A stretch of DNA of 60,284 bases from JAHJTW01 sp964545545 (GTDB lineage Bacteria > Krumholzibacteriota > Krumholzibacteriia > LZORAL124-64-63). Each line of letters opens with the position of its first letter. Position 1 is the first letter of the stretch. Positions 17,264 to 26,876 of this stretch are shown here, one piece after another. A model generated the notes under the pieces. The model was not told the origin of the DNA, ran no database searches, and saw only the letters and a list, made by a program, of their open reading frames with translations. The stretch covers positions 1 through 60,284 of the forward strand of contig CAZJGK010000007.1 in assembly GCA_964545545.1 (NCBI GenBank). Reading direction: 5' to 3'. A program made the translations under genes and the position numbers.

Positions 17264-18061
17264 ATGGAAGAACACAACATACTCTGCGTGGATGATGAGG
17301 AAAGCATTCTCAACTCGCTGAAACGTTTGCTGCGCAAGGAGCCGTACAAGATATACACGGCCACGGGCGGCGAAGCCGGTTTGGCGGTCATGGCTGAACA
17401 CCCGGTCCAGCTTGTGATCACCGATCAACGCATGCCGGGCATGACCGGCACCGAGTTCCTGCAGAAGGTCAAGGAAAGCTGGCCCGACACCACCCGGATC
17501 ATTCTGTCCGGTTACGCCGAGGTCGGTACCATCGTGAATTCCATCAACCAGGGTGAAATCTATCGCTTCATCGCCAAGCCCTGGCAGGAAGAGGAACTCA
17601 AGGCCGTCATCCGCCAGGGCCTTGAACGTTATGACATGATCCAGGAAAATATCCGACTCAGCGCGCTGAACAACCAACAACTGGAGCAGCTGAAAAACCT
17701 CAACAACCTGCTCGAAGCCTCGGTGGAAGTGCGGACGAAATCCCTGCAACTTTCCCAGGAAATCCTGGAAAAAGTTCCCCTGATGATCATGGGCATCAGC
17801 TACGAAGAGGAATTGATCCTGACCAATTCCACGGCCCGCACCAACCTTGAGCCCCTGGGGGAAATCCTGCCCGGCACCGAAATCGAAGAGATCCTGCCGG
17901 CGGACGCGGTGGCCGCCATCCGGGCCTGCCTGACCTCAACCCGGGTGGAGGATTTCACGTTCCAGTGGGCCGGACACAAGCTGAAGGCCGTGCCGAAACT
18001 GCTGGGCGACGGCGACGGCACCCGGGGCTGTGTGCTGCTGCTTCAGGAGGTCGTATCATGA
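17264..18061 (+). CDS. Response regulator with C-terminal coiled coil and PAS-like domain
   Basis: The 265-residue protein begins with a receiver domain of the RpfG-like subgroup: acidic pocket DDEE (10-13), phospho-acceptor Asp54 in ITDQRMPG, SGYAE and the YRFIAKPW motif. A predicted coiled coil (about 125-175) leads to about 90 residues that look PAS-like. There is no DNA-binding or enzymatic output, so it probably signals by protein contact. AGAGG at 17251-17255 is 8 nt before ATG 17264, which favours it over GTG 17258. The stop overlaps the HDOD start by four bases (ATGA), so the two are coupled. Confidence 0.85.
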   Translation: MEEHNILCVDDEESILNSLKRLLRKEPYKIYTATGGEAGLAVMAEHPVQLVITDQRMPGMTGTEFLQKVKESWPDTTRIILSGYAEVGTIVNSINQGEIYRFIAKPWQEEELKAVIRQGLERYDMIQENIRLSALNNQQLEQLKNLNNLLEASVEVRTKSLQLSQEILEKVPLMIMGISYEEELILTNSTARTNLEPLGEILPGTEIEEILPADAVAAIRACLTSTRVEDFTFQWAGHKLKAVPKLLGDGDGTRGCVLLLQEVVS

Positions 18062-19275
18062 CCGTGGCGACCGACCCCTCGGTATTGATCACCAAGAAAA
18101 TCAAGGAGTTGCCGCCGCTTCCGCTGGTGGTGCGCAAGCTCATGCAGGTGACCGATGACGACCAAAGCAACGCCCAGGACGTGCAGGAGGTGTTGTCTGC
18201 CGATCAGGCGTTGGCCGGCAAGGTCCTTAAACTCGTCAACTCCTCCTTCTACGGCATGTCCGGGGAGATTTCCACCATTTCCCGTGCCATCGTCATCCTG
18301 GGGTTCGCCGCCATCCGCAACTTGGCGACAGGCTTGGGTGTGACCGGTATCATGGCCAAGGCAGGCCAGGGATTACGGCAGGATGCATTCTGGTCCCACG
18401 CCATTGCCACCGCCTCCGCCGCCCATGTCCTGGCCTCCCATACGGGGTACAAGGACCCTGAAGAGGCCTTCATCGCAGGTCTGTTGCATGACATCGGACA
18501 CTTGGTTTTCGCGATCGCCATGCCGAAGGAATTTGCCGAGATCATGGACAACGGCCCCTACGACCTGCTGGAAAGGGAACAATCCAACCTGGGCATTACC
18601 CATACCAAGATCGGACAAAAGTTACTGAGACACTGGAAGCTTCCCACCCGGCTGGTCCATGCCGTTCGATTCCATCACAATCTGACAGTCGCCACCAGCG
18701 GCGAGGAAGATCTAACACCCCTGATCGCCCTGGCGGACGCCATGGCCGGGGTGCAGGAACAGGTCTACGAGCGGTCCCTTGACCAGGAAGGCTTTGTCCA
18801 GCTTGTCCAAGCCACCGGAGTGGACATTTCCAATACGACCGCCATGCTCCAGGAAATCGAAGCCAAGGTTGAGGAAACACATCTGTTTTTGAAGATCGCC
18901 GCCGACGAGGCTATTCCCCGAATCACTGCACCTGAACCACGGAATCTCAAAGTGGTCATGCTTTGCACCGATCCCCTGAAAGCCACCTGGACCAGACAAG
19001 TGCTGGGATTTTTCGGACACACCCTGGTTCCCATGAAGGATTTCTTCAGCGCCGCGGGCAAAGTCGATGTCCCGGTCGATCTGATCATCCTGGATCAGGG
19101 CTCCATCACCCCGGAGCAGATCACCAAGATGCGGCCCGTTCTGAATCTTTACCTGGACCGTCTCGTGGCCTTCGGCGACAACAAGGCCAAGGTGGAGATC
19201 CCCGAGCTCGGCACAGTCCTGCCCGTGCTACCCCTGGCATTTTCTAGGTTTGAGCTGGAGAAACTGGCGTCTTGA
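18058..19275 (+). CDS. HDOD-domain signalling protein
   Basis: The 405-residue protein has an HDOD domain over about residues 10-215: LPPLPLVVRKLM, LSADQALAGKVLKLVNSSFYG, ISRAIVILG and GLLHDIGHLV. HDOD domains relate to HD phosphohydrolases but usually act as signalling or binding modules. Here an HD pair is still present, in LLHDIGH. The last 100 residues (VVMLCTDPLKATW onward) look like a receiver fold without the normal phospho-site. The ATG at 18058 overlaps the preceding response-regulator stop. It converges on the next gene with a single base between stops. Confidence 0.88.
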   Translation: MTVATDPSVLITKKIKELPPLPLVVRKLMQVTDDDQSNAQDVQEVLSADQALAGKVLKLVNSSFYGMSGEISTISRAIVILGFAAIRNLATGLGVTGIMAKAGQGLRQDAFWSHAIATASAAHVLASHTGYKDPEEAFIAGLLHDIGHLVFAIAMPKEFAEIMDNGPYDLLEREQSNLGITHTKIGQKLLRHWKLPTRLVHAVRFHHNLTVATSGEEDLTPLIALADAMAGVQEQVYERSLDQEGFVQLVQATGVDISNTTAMLQEIEAKVEETHLFLKIAADEAIPRITAPEPRNLKVVMLCTDPLKATWTRQVLGFFGHTLVPMKDFFSAAGKVDVPVDLIILDQGSITPEQITKMRPVLNLYLDRLVAFGDNKAKVEIPELGTVLPVLPLAFSRFELEKLAS

Positions 19276-19276
19276 A

Positions 19277-20479
19277 TCAGTTGCCGGGCACCAATTGCAG
19301 ATCTAGATCTTCTGAGGTTATCGACTTTGCTTTCTCCATGGTTTTCACCCACAACGGCAATTTCAGGCCCGTGGTATCGTTGTAGTTCCGAATACGTTCC
19401 AACAGGCTGAGCGTCACTTCCTGACCCGCGGCGACGAGCAACACCCCGGCCTTGGAACGCACATCCTCGGTGAGTTCCATGCCCGTACGCAATTCGAGAG
19501 CCGAGACCCCACGCACATTGTCATGGGTGTGGCCAACGCTGGCCAGTTTGACATAAGACTTCAGAATCGCCGGATCGAACACACCCTCCTGGGTTCTCAG
19601 ATAATCCACGACACGGCCCGGACTTTCCCCGACCGATTGCAGTTTTTCGGCGGCTTCCGCAAGTTTGAGAATGCGGGCGCCCAGTGGAATGTCCTGGCCG
19701 GCCAGGTGCGTTTCCGGCAGGCCGCTGCCGTCAAAGTTCTTGGTTATATGGAGCATGATTTCCAGCACAGGCTCCAGACGGGGAATATTGGCGAGGAGGC
19801 CCCGGCTCATCTCGGGAATGCGGGCCACCATGGCCTCTTCCTGGGGCGAAAGCGCTTCGTTCTGGTAAAGTTTCATGGCGGTTTCAGACGGCAGCGTAAT
19901 GCTGCCCACCTGGCAAAACATGGCGGCAACTTCCACCTGCCATATGTTCTCGCAGCCCAGGTCCTGGGCCAGGATGGCAGCCAGATTCCTGATACGCGTC
20001 GCCCGGCCAAACGCGGCCGGGCTGGCCATGGCCAAGATATCGGTAAGGGCCTTGATGCTCCCCTTCAGCGTTTCTTCCAAGAGAACTCGTTCGGCGGTTA
20101 ACAGCCGGTGTTGGTTGACCCCCTCATCGATGGCCGCGGCCAGATCCTTGACGGAGCAGGGCTTGCTCAAAAAGCGAAAGATGGAGCCCTCGTTGACTGC
20201 GCTGACCACAGAATTCAGGTCGGCAAACCCCGTCAGCAACAGCCGGATGGTCTGGGGGCATTCCTTACGGGCATGGCGGAGAAAAACCGCGCCGGTCATC
20301 TGGGGCATTTTCATGTCCGAGATCACGACCTCGAAGGGTTCTTCAGCACGAAGAATCTCCAGGCCTTCCTGGCCGCTGCAGGCGGTATGAATGTCGAATT
20401 TCTTGCGCAGGCTGCGCTGAATGGCGCGGAGGATGTTTTCCTCGTCGTCAACGCAGAGAACACGGGGCAGATCGTTCAT
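19277..20479 (-). CDS. Response regulator with degenerate HD-GYP domain
   Basis: The 400-residue protein has an N-terminal receiver (DDEE at 11-14, Asp55 in ISDMKMPQ, IFRFLSKPC) and an HD-GYP-like C-terminal domain. Catalytic positions are eroded: the HDIGK block reads CQVGS, the HH pair reads HI (HITKNFDGSGLP), and GYP reads GLP. c-di-GMP hydrolysis is very unlikely, so it may bind partners or ligand only. A further C-terminal region (ALELRTGMELTEDV) resembles the tail found in RpfG-like proteins. AAGGAG is 9 nt before ATG 20479. It is transcribed divergently from the PAS kinase. Confidence 0.87.
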   Translation of the reverse strand: MNDLPRVLCVDDEENILRAIQRSLRKKFDIHTACSGQEGLEILRAEEPFEVVISDMKMPQMTGAVFLRHARKECPQTIRLLLTGFADLNSVVSAVNEGSIFRFLSKPCSVKDLAAAIDEGVNQHRLLTAERVLLEETLKGSIKALTDILAMASPAAFGRATRIRNLAAILAQDLGCENIWQVEVAAMFCQVGSITLPSETAMKLYQNEALSPQEEAMVARIPEMSRGLLANIPRLEPVLEIMLHITKNFDGSGLPETHLAGQDIPLGARILKLAEAAEKLQSVGESPGRVVDYLRTQEGVFDPAILKSYVKLASVGHTHDNVRGVSALELRTGMELTEDVRSKAGVLLVAAGQEVTLSLLERIRNYNDTTGLKLPLWVKTMEKAKSITSEDLDLQLVPGN

Positions 20480-20573
20480 GCAGTCAAACTCCTTCACCCT
20501 TGTTCAGCATAAGGTAATTTCTCACTATTTCGGCAGACCTTTCTTTTCCTTCAGGGTTTTCTTTTCGGCGTCG

Positions 20574-20602
20574 ATAAGAATAGAGGCAAAATCGGGTCGC
20601 AA
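20574..20602 (-). promoter_or_regulatory. Candidate promoter for the response regulator/HD-GYP gene
   Basis: On the minus strand TTGCGA (20597-20602) and TCTTAT (20574-20579) are 17 bp apart, each matching four of six sigma-70 consensus bases. They lie about 95 bp upstream of ATG 20479 in the divergent region. Confidence 0.3.
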
Positions 20603-20643
20603 CCCGCTCGTCAAACCGGAAAATTCCAGACAGGAGCCAGGCT

Positions 20644-21969
20644 ATGGCCGTGGCAACGACACAGCTCAATGACAAAGATGTAACGCGGCTGATAATGAAG
20701 TACGAACGGATCGAAGCTGATCTGCGCGCGGGGGAGGAATTTTCCCAGGCCATCTTCAACGCGGCCCAGACCGGCCTAGTGGTGATCAACATCAAACTGA
20801 AGCAGATCATGGATGTCAACGCCACGACCACAATGATCCTCGGTTACGAAAAGGACGAACTGGTCGGAGCGTTGACTTCTGATTTTTACCCCCCCGATAT
20901 TGACGCTATCCGCACAGCACTATTCCGAGATGGATTCGTACGGAGTGTGGAAACAACCCTGAAACACAAGGACGGCCATGAAATTCCCATTATCCTATCG
21001 ATAACGATCATCAACAAAATAGAAGAGCCCATTGCGGCCCTGAGTTTCCTGGATATCACCGAGCGCAAGGAAGCCGAGAAGGCACTGTTGGAGTCCCACA
21101 AAAACCTGGAACAGGCAAACCAGGAGTTGAAGACCAGCAAGGACCAGATGGTGCAGTCCGAAAAATTGGCCTCCATCGGCCAGCTTGCCGCCGGGGTGGC
21201 GCACGAGATCAACAACCCGGTGGGGTTCGTGTCCAGCAACCTGACCACGATCGCGAACTATGCCGACACCATGAACAGTCTCCTCAAGCTCTATGGCGCA
21301 CTGGAACAGGTGGACCCGGCAGACACCGAACAGCGTGAAGCCCTGCTGAAGGACATCCGCCGGATCAAGGAAGACGAGGATCTGGAATTCATCCTCGGGG
21401 ATCTGGAGAACGTCCTCAACGAATCCATGGAAGGCGTGCATAGGGTATCCGAGATCGTGCAGAATCTCAAGAGTTTTGCGCGTGAGGATTCCACCGAACG
21501 GGGCCTCCACAACATCAACGACGGCATCGAGGCCATGATCAAGATGGTCTGGAATGAACTGAAGTACAATTGCGAGGTCGTACGCAATTACGGCGAAATT
21601 CCCCTGATCCAATGCCATCCCGGACAGATCAATCAGGTGATCATGAATATCCTGGTCAACGCCTCCCACGCCATGCCCAAAGGCGGCGGCACGATCACGG
21701 TGGGCACCATGGTCACAGGTGATGAAATGGAAATCAGCATCGCCGACACCGGGATGGGGATCCCCAAAGAGGTCCGCAACCGAATTTTCGACCCTTTCTT
21801 CACCACCAAGGATGTGGGCAAGGGCACCGGCCTGGGACTGGCCATCAGCCATGGCATCATCATGGACCACGGCGGACACATCCAAGTCGACAGCGAAGTG
21901 GGTAAAGGCACAACCTTCAGGATCTACCTGCCCTTGAACGACTCTCCCGACCATAACCTGATCGGCTGA
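20644..21969 (+). CDS. PAS-domain sensor histidine kinase
   Basis: The 441-residue soluble kinase has a PAS domain (about 30-142), a coiled coil, a HisKA domain with phospho-acceptor His187 in GVAHEINNP, and an HATPase domain with VNASHAM (N box), DTGMGI (G1), FTTKDVGKGTGLGL (F/G2 boxes). The GVAHEINNP form marks the NtrB/HPK4-like group. There are no membrane segments, so it senses a cytoplasmic signal. AGGAG precedes ATG 20644. It is divergent from the degenerate HD-GYP regulator and near the response regulator-HDOD pair, so these regulators are plausible targets. Confidence 0.93.
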   Translation: MAVATTQLNDKDVTRLIMKYERIEADLRAGEEFSQAIFNAAQTGLVVINIKLKQIMDVNATTTMILGYEKDELVGALTSDFYPPDIDAIRTALFRDGFVRSVETTLKHKDGHEIPIILSITIINKIEEPIAALSFLDITERKEAEKALLESHKNLEQANQELKTSKDQMVQSEKLASIGQLAAGVAHEINNPVGFVSSNLTTIANYADTMNSLLKLYGALEQVDPADTEQREALLKDIRRIKEDEDLEFILGDLENVLNESMEGVHRVSEIVQNLKSFAREDSTERGLHNINDGIEAMIKMVWNELKYNCEVVRNYGEIPLIQCHPGQINQVIMNILVNASHAMPKGGGTITVGTMVTGDEMEISIADTGMGIPKEVRNRIFDPFFTTKDVGKGTGLGLAISHGIIMDHGGHIQVDSEVGKGTTFRIYLPLNDSPDHNLIG

Positions 21970-21999
21970 ATAAATCAGCTTTGTGAGCGGAGGCAGCTC

Positions 22000-22028
22000 T
22001 TGGCTCAGACCCCGTGATCTGATATATA
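22000..22028 (+). promoter_or_regulatory. Candidate promoter for the VPS10/BNR gene
   Basis: TTGGCT (22000-22005) and TATATA (22023-22028) are separated by 17 bp, 67 bp before ATG 22095. Each hexamer has four of six sigma-70 consensus bases. Confidence 0.4.
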
Positions 22029-22094
22029 TCTTCCTGTCTTCAATTCCCGCCTGATGGTGGGCTTTGCTTGTCTTTCCCCGACTGAAGGACTGCT

Positions 22095-25000
22095 ATGATG
22101 AAATTACGTACCCACCCCCAATTCACGCCGGGTGTCCACAAGGTTCTCCTGGTCATTCTGCTCCTCCTGGTGGCCGGCACCAGCATCGCCGCCGACAAGA
22201 ACCCCGAGCCATGGTCGAGCGGTGACTTTTCCGGGTTGAAGTGGCGCAGCATCGGTCCGGCCATCGCCTCGGGCCGCATCGGCGATTTCGCCGTCGACCC
22301 CCGCAACCCCTTCCACTACTACGTGGGCGTCTGCTCGGGCGGCGTCTGGGAAACCCACAATGCCGGGACCACTTTCGCACCTATTTTCGATGACCAAGGC
22401 AGCTATTCCATCGGCTGTTTGGCCCTCGCTCCATCCAACCCGGACATCGTGTGGGTGGGTACTGGCGAAAGCAACAGCCAGCGCAGCGTTTCCTACGGGG
22501 ACGGTGTCTACCGCTCCCTGGACGGTGGCCAATCCTGGGAGAACATGGGTCTGAAACGGTCGCTGCACATCGGCCGCATCCTGGTTCATCCCACGGATCC
22601 GAACATGGTCTACGTGGCCGCCGAAGGTCCGTTGTGGGGACCGGGCGGCGACCGCGGCGTCTACAAAACAACCGACGGCGGCAAAACCTGGGACAAGGTG
22701 CTGGACATCGACGAGAATACAGGGGTGGTGGACCTGGTCATGGATCCGCGCGACCCGGACGTCATCTACGCCGCGGCCTATCAGCGGCGGCGGCACCTGT
22801 GGGTACTCATCGACGGCGGGCCCTCATCGGGCATCTACAAGACCACCAACGGGGGCGGCGACTGGACGGAGCTGACCAACGGATTACCCACCGTCGACAT
22901 GGGCCGCATCGGTCTGGCCATTCCCCCCAAGGCGCCCGACACCGTCTATGCCATTATCGAGGCCGCCGACGGCAAGGGGGGCTTCTTCAGCTCCACCAAC
23001 CGCGGCGCTTCCTGGGACAAGGTGAACGATCATGTCACCAGCAGCCCCCAGTACTACAATGAAATCGTCGTCGATCCCCAGGACCCCGCCCGCATCTTCA
23101 AGATGGACACCTTCCTGCAGGTCAGCGCGGACGGCGGCAAGAGCTGGAACCGCATCAGTTCGTTCACCAAGCACGTGGACAATCACGCCCTGTGGGTGGA
23201 TCCCGCGCGGACCGACCACTTGCTGGACGGCTGCGACGGCGGCATCTACGAGAGTTTCAACAGCGGCAAGAACTGGCGTTTTGTCGCCAATCTACCGGTG
23301 ACCCAGTTCTACCGTGTCTCGGTGGACTACGACAAGCCGTTCTACAACGTGTACGGCGGAACGCAGGACAACAACACCATCGGGGGACCCTCGCGCACCA
23401 CGCTGGGTCACGGCGCCAGCAACCGGGAATGGTACTTCCTGCTGGGCGGGGACGGCTTCGGACCCGCGGCCGATCCCGAGAACCCGGACATCGTCTATTG
23501 CCAGTGGCAATACGGCGCCCTGAACCGCTACGAACGGCGTAGCGGCGAGACCCTGGAAATCCAGCCCCAACCCACCGTCGACGACCCGCCGTTGAAGTGG
23601 AACTGGAATTCACCCCTCATCATCAGCCCCTTCGATCACAAGCGGCTGTACTACGCCTGCCAGATGGTCTTCCGCAGCGACGACATGGGCAACAGCTGGC
23701 GTCGAATCAGCGGCGACCTGTCCGCGGGCATCGACCGCAACAAGCTCAAGGTCATGGGCCGCGTGTGGAGCGTGGACGCCGTGGCCAAGAACACGTCCAC
23801 CTCGTTCTGGGGCAGCGTTATCTCCCTGGCCGAATCGCCGGTCCAGGAGGATCTGTTGTTCGCGGGCACCGACGACGGGTTGATCCAGATCAGCGACGAC
23901 GCCGGCGGCTCCTGGCTGAAGATCGCCCAGTTCAAGGGCGTGCCCGACCAGTCCTATGTCAGCGACATCGAGCCTTCCCGTTTTGATGCCGAGGTGGTCT
24001 TTGCAAGTTTCGACAACCACAAGCGCGACGACTTCACCCCCTACATCCTGAAGAGCGCCGACCGTGGCAAGCACTGGCGCTCCATCGCCGGCAACCTGCC
24101 CGACAACGGTGTGATCTATTCCATCGTCCAAGACCATGTCGACCCCGACCTGATCTTTGTCGGCACCGAGTACGGGGTGTTTTTCACCCGTGATGGAGGC
24201 AAATTTTGGACCCGGCTCAAGGCCGGCCTGCCCCCCATCGCCTGCCGGGACCTGAAAATCCAGCGGCGGGAAAACGATCTGGTGGTCGCCACCTTTGGGC
24301 GGGGATTCTACATCCTGGACGATTACACGCCCCTGCGGAACCTGCAGCCTGCGGCCCTGGAGAAGGAGGCCGTGCTGTTCCCGGTCAAGGACGCCCTGAT
24401 CTACATCCCCGCCAAGCCCCTGGGCGACAACAACAAAGGCAGCCAGGGAGACGCCTTCTTCACCCTCAAGAACCCGCCCTTCGGTGCGGTGATCACCTAC
24501 CATCTCAACAAGGGTCTGGATTCCCTGAAGGAGCAACGGCAGGAGCAGGAGAAGACGAAGGTCAAGGAGAACAAACCGGTATACTACCCTGTGTGGGACG
24601 AACTGCGGGCCGAAGACCGGGAGCATGATCCGGAAATCATCCTGACCATCAAGGATGCAGACGGCCATGTCGTGCGCCGGCTCGACGGCCCCACGGACAA
24701 GGGGTTCCATCGGGTCGCCTGGGACTTGCGGGGACCCGACGTCGGCCCTGTCCAGCTCAAGAAAGAGGGGCCGGACACGCCCTGGGATAATATCCCGGCC
24801 GGATCGCTGCTGAGCCCCGGCACCTATTCCGTCACGATCAGCAAGCGGGTTCGCGGTCAGGAGACACCGTTGGTCGGGCCGCTGGATTTCCACACCAGTC
24901 TTCTGGGCAACAACACCACCCTGGTCGACGACTACGCCACCCTGGCCTCCTTCCAGCAGGAAGCCGGCGAGCTGTACCGCTCCGTCCAGGGGGCAACCCG

Positions 25001-25406
25001 GACCCTGCGCGAGTCCCAGGACCGCCTGGATCATATTCGCCGGGCGATCGAGGAGACCCCTGCCCTGGACCGCAAACTGCTCGATGAGGTCGATGCCCTG
25101 GATGCCCGCCTGCAGGACATGAAAACAACCATGCAAGGCGACCATACCGTCAGCAGCCGCAGCGAACCCACACGGCCCGGCATCGCCGAGCGGGTCAGCC
25201 GCGTGCGTTGGGGTCTGCGCGACATCACCTCGGCTCCCACGCAGACCATGCGGGACAACCTCGCCTTGGCCGGCGAACAGTTCGCGCCGTTGTTGCAGGA
25301 GCTGACGGTCATGGTGGAGCGTGATCTCAAAGGGCTTGAAGACAAGCTGGAAGCCGCCGGGGCGCCCTACACCCCGAGTCGGATTCCCACCTGGCACCAC
25401 AAGTAG
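22095..25406 (+). CDS. Secreted VPS10/sortilin-like BNR-repeat protein
   Basis: The 1103-residue protein has an N-terminal signal segment (VLLVILLLLVAGTSIAA) and two large beta-propeller regions made of BNR repeats. I count about ten Asp-boxes of the S/T-x-D-x-G-x-x-W type, for example SLDGGQSW, TTDGGKTW, SADGGKSW, SDDAGGSW, SADRGKHW and TRDGGKFW. The C-terminal 300 residues hold a beta-rich domain (HVVRRLDGP...GFHRVAWDLRG) and a helical, probably coiled-coil end. Such proteins are often annotated glycosyl hydrolase or VPS10 protein, but their biochemical role is largely unknown. AAGGA precedes the start, where ATG 22095 and 22098 are both possible. It is monocistronic with its own terminator. 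Confidence 0.9.
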   Translation: MMKLRTHPQFTPGVHKVLLVILLLLVAGTSIAADKNPEPWSSGDFSGLKWRSIGPAIASGRIGDFAVDPRNPFHYYVGVCSGGVWETHNAGTTFAPIFDDQGSYSIGCLALAPSNPDIVWVGTGESNSQRSVSYGDGVYRSLDGGQSWENMGLKRSLHIGRILVHPTDPNMVYVAAEGPLWGPGGDRGVYKTTDGGKTWDKVLDIDENTGVVDLVMDPRDPDVIYAAAYQRRRHLWVLIDGGPSSGIYKTTNGGGDWTELTNGLPTVDMGRIGLAIPPKAPDTVYAIIEAADGKGGFFSSTNRGASWDKVNDHVTSSPQYYNEIVVDPQDPARIFKMDTFLQVSADGGKSWNRISSFTKHVDNHALWVDPARTDHLLDGCDGGIYESFNSGKNWRFVANLPVTQFYRVSVDYDKPFYNVYGGTQDNNTIGGPSRTTLGHGASNREWYFLLGGDGFGPAADPENPDIVYCQWQYGALNRYERRSGETLEIQPQPTVDDPPLKWNWNSPLIISPFDHKRLYYACQMVFRSDDMGNSWRRISGDLSAGIDRNKLKVMGRVWSVDAVAKNTSTSFWGSVISLAESPVQEDLLFAGTDDGLIQISDDAGGSWLKIAQFKGVPDQSYVSDIEPSRFDAEVVFASFDNHKRDDFTPYILKSADRGKHWRSIAGNLPDNGVIYSIVQDHVDPDLIFVGTEYGVFFTRDGGKFWTRLKAGLPPIACRDLKIQRRENDLVVATFGRGFYILDDYTPLRNLQPAALEKEAVLFPVKDALIYIPAKPLGDNNKGSQGDAFFTLKNPPFGAVITYHLNKGLDSLKEQRQEQEKTKVKENKPVYYPVWDELRAEDREHDPEIILTIKDADGHVVRRLDGPTDKGFHRVAWDLRGPDVGPVQLKKEGPDTPWDNIPAGSLLSPGTYSVTISKRVRGQETPLVGPLDFHTSLLGNNTTLVDDYATLASFQQEAGELYRSVQGATRTLRESQDRLDHIRRAIEETPALDRKLLDEVDALDARLQDMKTTMQGDHTVSSRSEPTRPGIAERVSRVRWGLRDITSAPTQTMRDNLALAGEQFAPLLQELTVMVERDLKGLEDKLEAAGAPYTPSRIPTWHHK

Positions 25407-25425
25407 ATTTCCGGCGCACGAACCG

Positions 25426-25459
25426 AAGCCCCCGGCCCGAACACGGACCGGGGGCTTTT
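25426..25459 (+). terminator. Rho-independent terminator after the VPS10/BNR gene
   Basis: AAGCCCCCGG (25426-25435) pairs with CCGGGGGCTT (25448-25457), followed by TTTT. It lies between the convergent BNR and sthA genes. The minus-strand side has no T run, so it mainly serves the plus-strand gene. Confidence 0.85.
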
Positions 25460-25466
25460 GCCATGT

Positions 25467-26858
25467 TCAATAAGGCAGCTTGTTGATGCCGTTGAGGGCC
25501 GCCACCTGATAGCACTCGGCCAGGGTGGGATAGTTGAAGGCATTCTCGACGAAGTAATGAACGGTGCCGCCGAGGGTCATGACGGCCTGTCCGATGTGGA
25601 TGAGTTCCGTGGCCCCGGTGCCGATGATGTGCACCCCCAGCACCTTGTGGTCTTCAGGGCTGAACAGCAGCTTCAGCATCCCCACCCCGTCACCCACCAA
25701 CTGGCCCCGGGCAATCTCCTTGTAGCCGGCTACTCCGGTTTCGTAAGGGATGCCCTTTTCGGTGAGTTGTTCCTCGTTGTCACCGACCATGCTGATCTCG
25801 GGAATGGAATAGATGCCAAAGGGGAACAGACTGCCCTTGCCCGAATAGCGGCATCCGAATATGTGGCAGGCGGCCCGACGCCCCTGGTTCATGGAGGTGG
25901 AAGCCAGGGCCGGAAAACCGATGACATCCCCCGCAGCAAAAACATCGGGATTATCCGTCCGGAATTGCCCGTCAACCTTGAGTCGTCCGCGGTGATCGGC
26001 CTTCAGACCCACCGCTGCGAGGTTCAGCGGTCCGGTTGCGCCTTGCCTGCCGCGGCAAAACAGGAGGGTATCGGCCACCAGGGTCTTGCCGCTTTTCAGG
26101 TCAACGGTGACTTGCTGCCTGCCGTCCATTTCCCCGCGTTTGATGGCGGTCACTTCCTCGCACAGCCGCAGGACCATCCCCCGGTTGCGCAGGTGGTACT
26201 GGAGCGCCTCGCCGATCTGCTGGTCCAGGAAACCCAGCACCCTGGGCGCCTTGTCCACCAAGGTCACGCGAATGCCCAGACGGGCGAACATCGACGCGAA
26301 CTCGGTCCCGATCACCCCGGCCCCGATGACGATGAGTTTCTGGGGCAATTTCGACAAATGCAACAGGTCATCCGAAGTCAACACGGCGTCCTGGTCAAAG
26401 GGGACATCGGCCGGACGGGAGGGTTCGGTGCCGACCGCAATGACGAACTTATCGGCCTGAATGAGGGTTTCTCCCCGGGTGCCCACGACGCGCACGGTGT
26501 TCCCGCTGGTGAAGGATGCTTCACCGGTGATGATTTCCACACCGTTACGCCTCAGGTGGCCATGGACGATCTCCATCTCGGTGGCGATGATCCGCTGGCA
26601 GCTGCGCAACAGATGGGCAATATCGATGCGGCCGGACTTGATGTCCCCGCGCACAGCCAGGTGATCGCGGCCCTGGGTAACCTGGATGATGGCTTCGCGC
26701 AGGGCCTTGGAAGGAATGGTGCCCGTATGGATCGCCACGCCGCCGACCTGCTCCATTTTTTCCACGATGCAGACCCGGTGGCCCAGTTTGGCCGCCTGGA
26801 TCGCAGCCTTTTGCCCCCCCGGGCCGCTGCCGATCACACAGAGTTCAAATTGGTCCAA
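25467..26858 (-). CDS. sthA: Soluble pyridine nucleotide transhydrogenase
   Basis: This flavoprotein moves hydride between NAD(H) and NADP(H). The 463-residue sequence is in the disulfide-reductase family: GSGPGG FAD motif at the start, VIGAGVIGTEFASMF for NAD(P), FAAGDVIG for FAD, and an NAFNYPTLAECY C-terminus. The redox disulfide is absent: the usual CxxxxC stretch reads GGVAIHTGTIPSK, where Thr replaces the second Cys as in SthA and the first Cys is also lost. The Thr supports a transhydrogenase rather than lipoamide dehydrogenase. It uses a TTG start with GGAGG 7 nt upstream. It is the last gene of the ilvC-like/efflux run, 18 bp after the permease. Confidence 0.88.
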   Translation of the reverse strand: MDQFELCVIGSGPGGQKAAIQAAKLGHRVCIVEKMEQVGGVAIHTGTIPSKALREAIIQVTQGRDHLAVRGDIKSGRIDIAHLLRSCQRIIATEMEIVHGHLRRNGVEIITGEASFTSGNTVRVVGTRGETLIQADKFVIAVGTEPSRPADVPFDQDAVLTSDDLLHLSKLPQKLIVIGAGVIGTEFASMFARLGIRVTLVDKAPRVLGFLDQQIGEALQYHLRNRGMVLRLCEEVTAIKRGEMDGRQQVTVDLKSGKTLVADTLLFCRGRQGATGPLNLAAVGLKADHRGRLKVDGQFRTDNPDVFAAGDVIGFPALASTSMNQGRRAACHIFGCRYSGKGSLFPFGIYSIPEISMVGDNEEQLTEKGIPYETGVAGYKEIARGQLVGDGVGMLKLLFSPEDHKVLGVHIIGTGATELIHIGQAVMTLGGTVHYFVENAFNYPTLAECYQVAALNGINKLPY

Positions 26859-26876
26859 ACCTTGTCCTCCGCCTGA

